A DNA stretch of 23,731 nt from Apostichopus californicus. Taxonomy: Eukaryota; Echinodermata; Holothuroidea; Aspidochirotida; Stichopodidae. Below, piece after piece: positions 10,686 through 20,664 of the stretch (position 1 is its first letter; each line of letters begins with the position of its first letter). Where the stretch lies: positions 1 through 23,731 of the forward strand of contig JAIPMN010007362.1 of the NCBI GenBank assembly GCA_020650975.1, written 5' to 3'. The notes under the pieces are model-generated. The model was given only the letters and a program-made list of their open reading frames with translations. It was not told the origin of the DNA and did not search any database. A program made the position numbers and the translations under genes.

Positions 10686-11186
10686 TTAAAGTCTCAATAC
10701 GTGTTTGCTGACTAAATTCGGAAAACAAACTTCCGAAGCAGATTCAATGTTTCTCATTCTAAATGCACTCTGACCAGGTGGGTTTAATGGAGAAAAGCTG
10801 TCGCAATGGAAAGAAAGAAATTTATTTTCTATTGCCCTTTTGCTGTGAACGAATTACGGTAAAATCACTGTGATCGCTCATCTCAGCATGTTCATTACAG
10901 AAAATGTAACCTATATAACTCTTATCGTCCACTTGTAAGTGCGATGCCTAACGGTCGTAAACAAAACAGAGAGATTTGATTGGTGCATGACCTGTAGAAT
11001 CTACGGACTCGTTAAAAAACTGGCGAATTTTATTCAGCTCAAAATGTTTAATGACAGATAACTCAATGGAAATAGTGATCATTCATATGAAAATTGCATA
11101 GAAAGGTGTTATTTTCACTGAGCTTTCAGGGCAGTAAGCTGGTAAGATTGAAGTTCAAATTTGGCAAACACAGATTGAGACTTTAA
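10686..11186. mobile_element. TTAA-flanked MITE (piggyBac-like)
   Basis: A 493-bp body (10690-11182) bounded on both sides by TTAA (10686-10689 and 11183-11186), the target duplication typical of piggyBac superfamily elements. The terminal inverted repeats are, left, AGTCTCAATACGTGTTTGC and, on the right strand, AGTCTCAATCTGTGTTTGC: 17 of 19 identical. They are followed by looser AAATT similarity. A small internal hairpin, TTCGGAA/TTCCGAA, sits just inside the left end. There is no transposase frame, so it is non-autonomous. The termini do not begin with the CCC usual in piggyBac, so the superfamily call rests on TTAA alone. Confidence 0.7.
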
Positions 11187-13797
11187 CTATGGAAAGGAAG
11201 ACTACAGTACAGTAAGTGCCCTCAGCTTTCAAACCAGGGAACTGAGTTGAACTCCCTGCTGGACCCACAAACAATAGATAGAATTGATATGAAGAAGATT
11301 AGATCAGAAAAGAGTACTTACTATAACTCCCTACATGCGACGAAACACTAATTCAAGTAAATTCTACTAATGCAAATACATGTACAGTATACAGTAGCAG
11401 TACCACTAAATACAGTAGCATGGTATTTCATATTCATGAATACCACTGAATTATTAAAGATCTAAAAAGATTTGTTATCATAGATGCACGCTCATAATGC
11501 AGAGAATTGAAAATTAATTCAGTACCGCTTGACAATTGCACAAGCTTTGATGAAGAATATAGATTCACCATATTTTAAGAAGACACACACACAAATATGT
11601 ACAATTGTACAACTGGTGCCATTTGAATACAGCAGCACATTCCAGATGTAAGCTAAAATTACCAAAACCAAACAGGTATGATAGAAAATTTGTTCTTCTC
11701 ATCATTATTGCTACCAACATACTATATAAATCACCCCCCCCCCCTCCCACCACTGCAAAAATATTGTAGTACAGTGCCCCTTTCACAGTACATAAAATTG
11801 GTGCCTACTATAGCCATCTCTTCCTCCCCCACCCTGGTCCCCCCACTCTGGTCCCCGCAATGTCAAACACGTACAGCAATTCCTGCAAGAAGGAACCACA
11901 TACTTTATTAGAGACAAATTCAGAGCCTTCAATAAGTTCAGCTACGTAAAGTTTGAAAGCTAAATAATTCCCTGCTCGACCACCACACCAACCACAAATT
12001 TGGAAAGTCTGTCAAAACCACTGCGTTGTCCTAAATACAAAGTAAATCTATATGCACAGTCTGTGGCCAAACTCAGTACAGTACTGTACTTATCTAGGTT
12101 AAGCAGAAATCAGTAAGTTAACTGTTGATCTAATTTACATGTCAAAGTCTCTGTATAATTAAAACAAATGTCATTTCCTGTTTAGCACTGTTAGTTAAGT
12201 AGATATTGCTTGGCATATATACAGTACTGTATGTATACCCTCATGAATAAATAAACAGTTGAGTAAAACTCCAGGAGGACAATTAGTTTTTCATCCCAAC
12301 CAGGTTTTACTAATACTCGGTTGACAGATAACTGAAATCCAGGCCAGTATTAATTTGCTTTATTGAGCTAGTATTGTACACTTGAACAACTAAGCTGCAA
12401 TCTATAGAAGCAATTTACACAGTGGCTATATCAGAGCACAGTGTGCAGTATGCATTTCAGGGTCTAATTTGAGCAAAGTATAAACACACAGCATTGACCG
12501 TATTATTAAAATAACTTGGAGAAGGAAGTTTTTCCAGTACAGTCAATCGGTAAACAACAGAAAAACTAAGGCAGGGTGCTATGTACAGTACAATATATGC
12601 ATTATATGGTACATGATATTACCTTTATAATTGATGCAAGGGTGGTAAGAAATCTTAAATTGGGTTTAAACTATTATTTCTAGGACTGTAGATGCAAACA
12701 GATGAAGAAATCAGTCAGAATTTTTTTTAAATGAACAAACAGTTTTATACTGTAGGTACAGTATAATGACTGAAGTGATAAACATCAGCAGAAGGGTTGC
12801 TTGGATGCAATGCAAGATCTCCATATTGTCTGATTATCCAACGTTTGCGACGAAAAGAAATCTTTAATCCTGTTCTGAATGGATGCTTTCTGATTGCACT
12901 TTTTCTAGTTATAATTTGAACAAAAATTAAACTGATCAATAAACCGAATCTCTTGCTACAAAGAGGTGTCACAAATGCGGTAAAATCACACGTTATGTTG
13001 GGAGTGACAGGGTTTATCTGGGAAGAAAAGTGTCTAAGAAATTTCAAATTGTTAACTTGCATCGGGATCATCAGAAAATGTTGCAAAGTGTCGCAGAACG
13101 TCCAGATGGTTTTAATAGCAATGTCAATCTGGATGCAGCTACTGTACACTGTGCTGGTGTACTGTACATGTATGTAATTTTCTGTATGTTGTACTGTAGT
13201 ACAGTACGTGTGAATTGCACAACTTATGATGATCAGTACAGGCAATGATGGACATATATAAATACACCCACATAGAGGTACAGTAGACTACAGCCTGGAT
13301 GATATTAACATGACATGGTAATTACTAACTGCAGAGAAGCCATATAATCTGGCTACTGTACTTATAATAGCTCTAGAATATACTGTATATATTAATAACC
13401 ATTTCATTACTTAAAACTCTACATGTACAGTATGTGTACAGTATACTGCACACCTTTGAGCAAAAATTGTCTCTTAATGCAAAGCATTATAATTAGTGGA
13501 ATCAAATATTGCTTACAATGGATGACCTACAGTATAAAATACAGCAGTTCTCAGTACATCAAAACCCAAAGCTCAACAGACAATTAGTTCCAATAGCACT
13601 AGTACTGTAGATTGCGCTGTAATAAAGTGTATGTACAATTGTCAATACTGTACACTGTCCTGTACCTTGCTATGTACAGTCAAAATTATTGCCATTTTCT
13701 TAATTATTTGATACAGTACATGAGAATTGACTATGATCCTGCTAATGTACTACACCCAACATAACAGTCCCAGAACATGATCTCTTTTCGTAAAGTC
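11187..13797. other. AT-rich stretch with one dual-open segment
   Basis: Mostly AT-rich with C-runs at 11733-11745 and 11820-11860 and TACAGTA palindromes (12075-12090, 13191-13207). One segment stands out: 12745-13245 is open for 166 codons on the minus strand, and 12943-13248 is open on the plus strand, where the peptide begins TESLATKRCHKCGK and continues with a C-x2-C then H-x2-H-like spacing (HRDHQK). Neither frame is recognised and no clean splice pair bounds it. Confidence 0.4.
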
Positions 13798-14507
13798 TTT
13801 AAAGGGACAGTGTGTTGGTGATTAAACACCAGACCAGTGACAGACTAATATTTTGTATTCTGTGTTATATTGACAATATTGTAACCTTGTAAATTATGTA
13901 CAGCTACTTTAAAGGCAGTGGCGGAGCTAGGGGTATTGGTCAGGGGGGGCGAGAATGGTCTGTAGGGGCGCTTCGACACTATCTAAGCGGAGCGCCACCA
14001 TTNGTTGGCGCGGAGCGTACAGAAATTATTTGAGTAAAGATACACTCTAGATCGCCGGAAATGACCCTTTCCGGGCCTTGCTAATTTGCAGATAAACAAA
14101 GAATAAATAGGTGTTATCGCCATTTTGTCAGAAAATTACAGCTACAAAATATGACAAATGTCAATATGTAGATGAGAGCGCAATAAAAAATTCAATAATC
14201 GCAAATAAGTAAAAAGTGGTAAAAAGCTGAAAAGGGCGCCAGTAGTCCATTTGAGTCCGTCAGGGGGGGCATCCGCCCCCCCCCTGACTGTATGGACGCT
14301 CCGCTACTGTTTAAAGGGACAATATGTTGGTGATAACACACCAGACCAGTGACATACTACAATAGTGTGTACTCTCTGTTACGTTGACAATATCATACCC
14401 TTGTAATGTACAGCTACTTTAAAGGGACAGTATGTTGGTGATAACACACCAGACCAGTGACAGACTACAATAGTGTGCTGTGTTACGCTGACAATATTGT
14501 ACCCTTG
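13798..14507 (+). repeat. Three-copy ~109-bp tandem repeat, split by a MITE
   Basis: Units begin TTTAAAGGGACA and share the phrases ACACCAGACCAGTGACA and GTACAGCTAC. Copy 1 is 13798-13907 and copy 2 is 14310-14417. Copy 3 is 14418-14507 and stops before the GTACAGCTAC end. Copies 2 and 3 are more alike than either is to copy 1. The hAT-type element 13916-14309 inserted exactly at the copy 1/copy 2 boundary, duplicating the first eight bases of copy 2. Confidence 0.85.
13916..14309. mobile_element. hAT-type MITE with exact 8-bp target duplication
   Basis: A 394-bp element flanked by identical TTTAAAGG (13908-13915 and 14310-14317). Terminal inverted repeats are CAGTGGCGGAGC on the left and, reversed, CAGTAGCGGAGC on the right: 11 of 12 identical. 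Both ends have nearby TCAGGGGGGG runs. Near the right end, an 11-bp stem (14259-14269 with 14278-14288) makes a strong G/C hairpin. There is no transposase frame. Eight-base duplication plus CA(G)-starting termini is the hAT pattern; the high CpG and GC content contrasts sharply with the host DNA. One N at 14003. Confidence 0.85.
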
Positions 14508-15348
14508 CACCAGTCCTGATGATACAGGTCCAAATGAATACCATGCAATCATTAAAATTTACCCTAATTATGCATTCCATTATTAACATGATCATGTAGT
14601 AAACCGATACCTATCCTGATTATACTGGGCCTAAGTCATCTTTTTTCAATTCAGACAGGTTCCCTACGAATCATAAAAATTCTTAAAATGATGAGCCTAG
14701 AGGCTGTACCTCTTTTTCCATATGGATTATCCCTTTGGTAAAGGAATGAGGAAATAAAAGGGTTTGTTTGTCAACATGTCAACACTGCCTTTAGCTAACA
14801 GCAAACATAAATTGCAACTTAAATCTCTTCATTAAACAAAACGTTAAAAACACATGCACTGACTACTATAGAAAGTTAGCAAACACTGGATACACTAAGA
14901 CAATTATGCATACATGTACATTACAGTAAGTCTGCTCGGGATAGGCTACAAATCAATAAAGTGATTTTACAGGTGCAAGTTTTTTTGTTTGTTTTTTCTT
15001 TACACATTTGACAAAGTTTCCAACGTGAAAACTGAAACAGTTTATCTTCTCAGAGATAGCAGACGGTGATCTACTGACAGTTCTGTGTGCTCTTTTACCC
15101 ACAATGCAACAAATGTTTAATATAAGAAAAGATATTTAGATTAAAAACAGAATGACATTTAATGTACACAAAGCGCTCTATCCATGATCACATGGTAATG
15201 TTTCCTTATCTGCTGGAAATAAATGAATGAATGAAAATGATTGAAACTGGTATAGCACTAAGAAGACTTGTAGTACTAGTATGCCTACATTCATGAGTAG
15301 ACTAGTATGATGTAGTAAATTTACCATAGTAAGGGCATTAAAGTTCTT
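14508..15348. other. AT-rich stretch, nothing identified
   Basis: No coding frame, inverted repeat pair or RNA gene could be supported between the tandem repeat and the small minus-strand ORF. Confidence 0.5.
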
Positions 15349-15525
15349 TTAAAGGATAGCAGTGATGGCGATCTCGCTGATTTTGCTCAGCTGTTTAGTT
15401 CTATCCTTTTGCAAAGTGATTTCATCGATGATTTGACCAGATTCCGCCAGAAATAGAAAAAAATTATTCGTGCAAAGGTCAGGAGTTTTGACTGCTGGAA
15501 GCAAGGAAAAATTTCCTACCTTCAT
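15349..15525 (-). CDS. Small 58-codon ORF, unknown
   Basis: Minus-strand ATG at 15523-15525 to TAA at 15349-15351. It begins MKVGNFSLLPAVKTPDLC and its second half (QIIDEITLQKDRTKQLSKIS) is polar and looks like an amphipathic helix; the middle FFLFLAES is hydrophobic but too short for a sure membrane span. Base use in the second half is coding-like and CpG-containing, unlike the flanks. The ATG context is poor (T at -3, A at +4). A consensus-like acceptor (TTTTTCCTTGCTTCCAG, about 15495-15511 on the complement) lies inside, so it could instead be the last exon of a spliced gene, giving about 47 residues. The family is not recognised. The opposite strand is also open here, with one TAG at 15454. 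Confidence 0.35.
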   Translation of the reverse strand: MKVGNFSLLPAVKTPDLCTNNFFLFLAESGQIIDEITLQKDRTKQLSKISEIAITAIL

Positions 15526-15528
15526 GCA

Positions 15529-15537
15529 CGCGCCAAA
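15529..15537 (-). promoter_or_regulatory. E2F-like site next to the small ORF
   Basis: The minus strand reads TTTGGCGCG, matching the E2F consensus TTTSSCGC, and ends 3 bases before the ATG of the 58-codon ORF. Such sites sit near starts of cell-cycle genes. A single 8-base match is weak evidence without expression data. Confidence 0.3.
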
Positions 15538-15741
15538 GTTAACTGTGTAATTCCGCTAAATGGGCAAAATAATCCACAAAAGTGTCTCAAAATACAAAAT
15601 TGGTGTTTCTTAGTTTCACTGTGGTAATATTGTCCGTTTCAGTTTAAAGGTTTTGTACTGTAGACTAAACTTGCGATTGAAAAAGTGGTTACAATTTGAT
15701 TACAAATACAAAACTAGTGTATATCAGTGCACCTATGTATG

Positions 15742-16104
15742 TTTAAAGGCATTGAAGACTAACCCCAACCATGTGCGCGCTCTGAAAAAGTTAACTTTCC
15801 ATTGCTTGCAAGTGAAGTTTTCTGCTTGTCGCTACAAAATGCAGACAGTAATGAAACATGATACCTTGTTATCTTTAGCTGGACCTGAGATGTCCATCGC
15901 TGTATCGTTTGTACACTGTGCTGTGGGTATTGACCTCAGCTGTATGTACTGACTGTACACTAGTGTCTAATTACCGAAGGTAGCAAGCTGTGTGCGTATT
16001 TTCTGGGATCGATGGTGGTGTCTAACACTTCTGTTACACCTCATTCGAAGTTCAGATTACCTACATTAGACGTTTCTTTTTGCGCGAGTCTTCACACCCT
16101 TGAA
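15742..16104. mobile_element. Diverged TTAA-like MITE
   Basis: The left end TTTAAAGGCATTGAAGACT (15742-15760) is mirrored at the right end, which read in reverse is TTCAAGGGTGTGAAGACT (16087-16104). The inner TGAAGACT is identical and the outer part about two-thirds identical. CGCGC followed by an A-run occurs a few bases further in on both sides. If TTAA is the target duplication the right copy has one change. No transposase; the open frame 15653-15952 straddles the left end and is not a gene. It resembles the layout of the better-preserved TTAA-flanked element at 10686, but the sequences differ. Confidence 0.55.
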
Positions 16105-16335
16105 CACAGGATGCGAATTTAGGGGACAAGCAAAGTAACTGTACAGTATATCACCATACAAGTAGAATGCCCTTTGGTACTGTACTGTATAAGTACAACT
16201 GGTGAAATTTCATTCATCAGCAATGAATCGCTCTTTAAAATCTACAGCACTTATAAATGCATGTATACTCTTGCTGATTACATAACTTAGAAAAATTACC
16301 AGGAGGTACAAAACTAACTGGACTGAAACAAATCC
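16105..16335. other. Spacer between two MITEs
   Basis: AT-rich DNA with TACTGTA words near 16180. Nothing else seen. Confidence 0.5.
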
Positions 16336-16343
16336 GTTGTTAC

Positions 16344-16648
16344 AGGGATGTGCTCACACGGGCAGTTCGCCAGGCATTTCTGAATGCCGCCCTGCACACA
16401 CAGTGTTGTAAACATTTCTGCCCGTTGATATTTGTTATGGTTAATTTAACAAATTTTACCATTTCCAAAATATGCAGAGAAGTTAGCACCAGAATAGGAC
16501 AAAGATGGCACCATTTGCCATCTAAGCTTACTTCATTTGCAAAACTTTTTCCAAGGGGGAGGAGGCCTCAGGGGTGGGGGTGCCCCAGACTTGGATCACA
16601 AAACCACACAAATCTGCCTGGCACTCAAATATTCCTGAGCACATCCCT
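16344..16648. mobile_element. hAT-type MITE
   Basis: A 305-bp element with 13-bp perfect terminal inverted repeats AGGGATGTGCTCA (16344-16356 and, reversed, 16636-16648). Both ends also carry GCCAGGCA about 12-13 bases further in, so the repeat extends imperfectly to some 33 bp. The flanks are GTTGTTAC (16336-16343) and GTGGTTAC (16649-16656), an 8-bp target duplication with one change that fits the hAT preference for T at 2 and A at 7. A GGCATT/GAATGCC hairpin follows the left repeat. There is no transposase frame; the ORF at 16350-16670 is an accident of the element. Confidence 0.8.
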
Positions 16649-16656
16649 GTGGTTAC

Positions 16657-17821
16657 TCTATACTCTATAATTAACAGTGTTGAAGGTACACAGCACAAAA
16701 GCAAGGGAAATAGTGTGCACAATAGCTTACAGTGAACTCAGGAAATGTGAACACTTGTAGGAAATGAATTAAATCATGTCTTTGACATAAAAAAAAGAGT
16801 TGAGTTATTTTCAAAGCAAGTTCATTGGTGATGTGGAAATTAATATTAAGATGTCAAAGTTATAGGGTGCCAGGCATTTTGTTATCAGTGCCAGGGTATT
16901 GGTTTTATTTCAAGCACTGATCAGGCTATATTTTATGTGGTATTGCAAATGCTAGATATACAGTATACATGCCATATATGGAAGAATTAAATTGCTACAC
17001 AATATGATGATATGTATATGTAGTAATACAGTAGCAGTTTTTCTTTAACACAGGAACCATTTTAATTTGGATGACAAAACTTCAGGGCCTACAAATAATG
17101 CGCAAAAATCTGAATGTTCACTAAATTCAACCCTGCTGATCAATGTAAAAATTTTCTGTGAAGGACAGGGCCCATGGTACAATAGTATTACCATAATGGT
17201 TGGCTGCACCTTAACCGTCCTGCATCGTGTCAACAGAGTGAATACTGTATGTTGCTTATCATCCAGGGTCAAGGGTACACTGACTGCTGAGGGCAAAAAC
17301 TACCTGGCTGGAGATTTGTTAAGTTCAAAATTATTTCAAGACACTAAAAAACATGTGACAATTGAATAATGTTCTCAGCTGATTATGAAAACTTGAAACT
17401 GCTTTGAGAATAACTGACGGTGGTGCAATGCAATGTTTGTAGCAGTTTGAATATCAGTTACTATTACCTCACTTTTTTACTGTACGCACAGTAGGCCTAA
17501 CCTTGTGAGCACATTGCTTAAAATCAGGAATCGGTATTGAAAAATTCTGCAAAGAGGCAAACGGTAACCTGATCGAACTTTACCGATGCTTGCAAACGAT
17601 CTTTGACACATGAATTTAGAGCACATAAATTAGATGGTGTTCTCAGATGTTCTGAGCACCTTTGTGTTTACAATTTCATCACTGTGAACAGACCTACCAG
17701 CATATACCATAAGCAATTACAAAATATGGATACCAAAACTAATAAACCAAAAAATTAAATAAAATTTTACCTTAAGAAATGCTTTAATAGAACTTTCACC
17801 ATGATGGGTTGCAATTTTTTA
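16657..17821 (+). other. AT-rich stretch with a weak terminal-exon candidate
   Basis: A pyrimidine-rich acceptor ending AACACAG (AG at 17052-17053) is followed at once by a plus-strand frame open from 17055 to TAA at 17369, 104 codons; a stop (17046-17048) closes it just upstream of the acceptor. The peptide (NHFNLDDKTSGPTNN at its start, HVTIE at its end) is not recognised. About this many frames of this length are expected by chance in a window this size, so it is only noted. The rest holds nothing identified. Confidence 0.25.
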
Positions 17822-18064
17822 TCAAATATTGTTAAGTTGACACATGTATGGAACACCTATGGAACACTTATTCCATTTAGTTATCATTCCAAACTTGAAG
17901 TCCTGGGAATCGATTTCTGTCAACGGTAACACTGTAAGAAGCTTTGGAGCATTGCAAAATAGACCATTTGGGTAATGGAAATTTACCAGATGAATAGTAG
18001 TTGAAAGGTCAAACTCACAACTACATAGACTAATTGACTTTGGCAGTGACTCAAACTGTATACA
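17822..18064 (-). CDS. Candidate terminal exon, unknown
   Basis: On the minus strand a long TG/TTTG/TCTTTC-rich tract (complement of 18069-18108) ends TTTACCAG (AG at 18065-18066), an excellent acceptor. An 80-codon frame follows, beginning CIQFESLPKSISLC in phase 0 and ending at a stop at 17822-17824. An ATTAAA poly(A)-like hexamer lies about 40 bases past the stop. FESLPKSISLC is faintly leucine-rich-repeat-like but too short to assign. The tract is also a simple microsatellite, which would create an acceptor by chance. No upstream exon was found. Confidence 0.25.
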   Translation of the reverse strand, partial: CIQFESLPKSISLCSCEFDLSTTIHLVNFHYPNGLFCNAPKLLTVLPLTEIDSQDFKFGMITKWNKCSIGVPYMCQLNNI

Positions 18065-18108
18065 CTGGTAAACAAACAGAAAGACAGACAAACAAACACA
18101 CACACACT

Positions 18109-19359
18109 ATACAATGAAATGGGATTTTTATCACCACTGTGAAATTATATTTACATAAATGCTTAAAAAGAAACTTTGAACACTTCCATTAAGGTGTCAA
18201 AAGAAACAAAAGGCAATGCATCTATAAATAATTTCTTGTTTGTAAACAAATTTGTTGGTAATTCAATCAACAACAAACCATTAGTTTATTGCTAAGAATG
18301 GCAAACGAGAGCGAAATAAACGTTGACACAGTATACATACACATTTCAGAAATATGTAGGTAAACTGATGTTTTCAAAAGTAAGTTTGAGGTTTCAAACC
18401 TTTACATTAATTATTCCAGATATTAGGGAGAAGCTTAAAGTGGACGGTCAGTTATCTCATAGAACATAAGGAAAATGATGATGATGGAATAATTGCTTTT
18501 GCTACATTAGCCTCTAGCACCTTAAAGAAAACGATGTTGTTACATCACTTCAACACTATCTTTGAAAGACTGCAAAACATACACTTTCTATGCTATTAGG
18601 ACACACATTTCCATGAGTACACTTTAGATTAAGTATTCTGTACAGATTTTAATTATGTGCATGGATCTATTTACATCGGAAAATGTTTATTTCAATAGTG
18701 ACGTGTAAACATCTCGGTCTACCGGAAATTATAGACCTAGGCTACAGTATTAGTTTGGCTAGGATTCACCAACCTTGCATATAGAGGAAGTATACAAGCT
18801 TTGAATCTACCTCTTTTGGCCTTGTCACTTAAGGCACTATATTAGACCTAGCATGATACATGTGTACACAACATAGAGTCCTAGGCTATGCTAATCTGAA
18901 TTAGATTCAAGTTAAGGTTAGAAAGTGGAACTGTAGCCCAAATGGTTTAGTACTATCCTTCGGTATGATTTCGGTTGACAAAACTGCACAGCCTTTTCAC
19001 AGAGCAAATTCTTTTCACTGTACTGTTTCGATAGGGACATTTGCGACTGTCTACATAAGGCTAAATACTGGGCGCAATTGCAAATAATACAGTATGTAAT
19101 AAATTCAAAGAGTTGCGGTATTCTGCAACTAAGCAAAAGACAGTCAAGACAGTAACAGTAAGGCATAACGTTAGGCTTGGCGTACAGTAGGCCTACAATA
19201 GCGAAATTCCAAACAGCTGATCATAGCCGTACCCTTCAACGTTAATAACGTAATGTACAATCGTAACTCACTCCTACATAGACCTACATAACTTAGGTTG
19301 GTTGCACTTGCATCATGCACTTACATCAGCTTCAGTTTAATCCTTAGTGTCGTGAAATG
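18109..19359. other. AT-rich stretch, nothing identified
   Basis: No gene, RNA or transposon end supported. TAGGCCTA/TAGGCTA-type short words recur between 18730 and 19200. Confidence 0.5.
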
Positions 19360-19870
19360 ATCTCGATAAATATAACATTACCCATACCAGAAAGTATACA
19401 GAAGAAACGATGTTGAGAACGGCTCTACAAGATACGTAGGCGATCAATATGGCGAGGAGCAGGTCAAGGACTGCCACCTTTTCACAAGTCTGACATCGAA
19501 TATATTAGGCTACATAATTCAACAAGGGAATTTTTTGTTGACAAAATACATCTGTAACCTTTGTATGACCCCGTACGATATTATTGAAAGGAAATACCGC
19601 CCTCCATGGGGCACCGCAGTTTTACCGCAGCCGTCGCTTGGCATGTGTCACAAAGGCCTATCTGCATGTATGGTGGTTGGCAATTTCAACACATGGGGGC
19701 AAATATCAAAAGTCGGCTGCTCGGCATATGAACCTTGACCCAGTTACCTTTAATGCCCGATAATCCGGAAGGAAAAACGATTCGTTGAGTTCTATTTGAA
19801 AAGATTTGTGAAGGAAATCAAGGAGGGCATGCAGTCACCGCATTTTTGTCCAAATAGACGATCCAATTTT
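19360..19870. other. CpG-bearing patch
   Basis: CpG dinucleotides are visibly denser here than in the flanks, for example around 19410-19460, 19590-19640 and 19750-19800. A Kozak-like AATATGGCGAGG starts a 14-codon frame at 19449 that ends without a good donor. The patch could be an unmethylated promoter or an old transposon; no exon or transposon termini were found to decide. Confidence 0.3.
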
Positions 19871-19952
19871 GCTCATTGAAATGAGTTTTCAAAATAAAAT
19901 AAAAATGTTAGCAAACTGCTTATCCACTAGGCTGAGAGCCTGTGTAGGAGAA

Positions 19953-20044
19953 TGTGTAAAAGTAAGTTGGCCTGACGTTTCGATCCTAGAAGGATTTTTT
20001 TCTTTCTTTTTTTTTTGCCTTTGAAGAACTTTTACTTTTACACA
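19953..20044 (-). repeat. Hairpin repeat with hammerhead-like core, degraded
   Basis: Perfect 13-bp inverted repeat TGTGTAAAAGTAA (19953-19965) against TTACTTTTACACA (20032-20044) enclosing 66 bases. On the minus strand the interior contains a small hairpin ATCCT-TCT-AGGAT (19983-19995) directly followed by CGAAACGTC (19974-19982) and AGGCC. A hairpin followed by CGAAAC is the stem II/GAAA half of hammerhead ribozyme motifs found in Penelope-like and related repeats. The other half, CTGANGA, should precede the hairpin but an A-rich tract stands there, so this copy would be inactive. The inverted repeat is certain; the ribozyme origin is inference. Confidence 0.5.
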
Positions 20045-20664
20045 GAAATAAGTTTTGATGGCAAACAAGATCAAAGAAATGAGTCATCTATAATAATTAT
20101 CATTCACCTCTGAGAAATTTAAGTAGAAATTAACTGTTGATGTGTCACACTCTAAAGATATTGGGAAAATTTTGTTTCCAGTTTATTTGTGCTCAGTCTC
20201 AGGCTTGCATGGGTTTCAAGATGTATAGAACAAGTGATTTTCTCAGTCCATATGTATCTGTTGATTTAAGTCGACCGTTTTCGTTTTAATGACAATAAAT
20301 TTATACAAAATATATTCTTCCGTAATTCATATACGGCCTAACCCAACATTGAACTCCCCTTGGATCCTATTGTCATGGAAAAATTCGTATTGAATGCATT
20401 GAAAATAAATTCGTTTCAGTAAATTTAGGTCTCATGTTCTTTATTGAACTTTCTTTTTCGTAAAAGTGTCATGGTTTGATGTTTATTTATTTTGGACGTT
20501 TCTGAGAAGCTGACAGCAGTGGTTCCCCTCGGAAAGGTAATTTTTGTTCTATAAAAGTTATAAGAAATCTGTGGTTGCAATATTTTGGTGGCTCCTAAAA
20601 ACATGCTTACCAATTTCTTCCAGTGATAACAAAAATACTTTGCATTCCAACGATGAATGGTAGT
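20045..20664. other. AT-rich stretch, nothing identified
   Basis: No gene or element seen. Open frames at 20425-20613 and 20558-20794 on the minus strand lack support; the latter is driven by the adjacent G-rich tract. Confidence 0.5.

Noticed and set aside
15319..15627. Plus-strand frame open on both sides of a single TAG (15454), read first as an exon
   Set aside because: The opposite strand gives an uninterrupted ATG-to-stop frame with more protein-like composition, so the minus reading was preferred.
15653..15952. 99-codon plus-strand ORF
   Set aside because: Crosses the left end of the MITE at 15742-16104 and is not a gene.
16350..16670. 106-codon plus-strand ORF
   Set aside because: Lies almost wholly within the hAT-type MITE 16344-16648; no transposase features.
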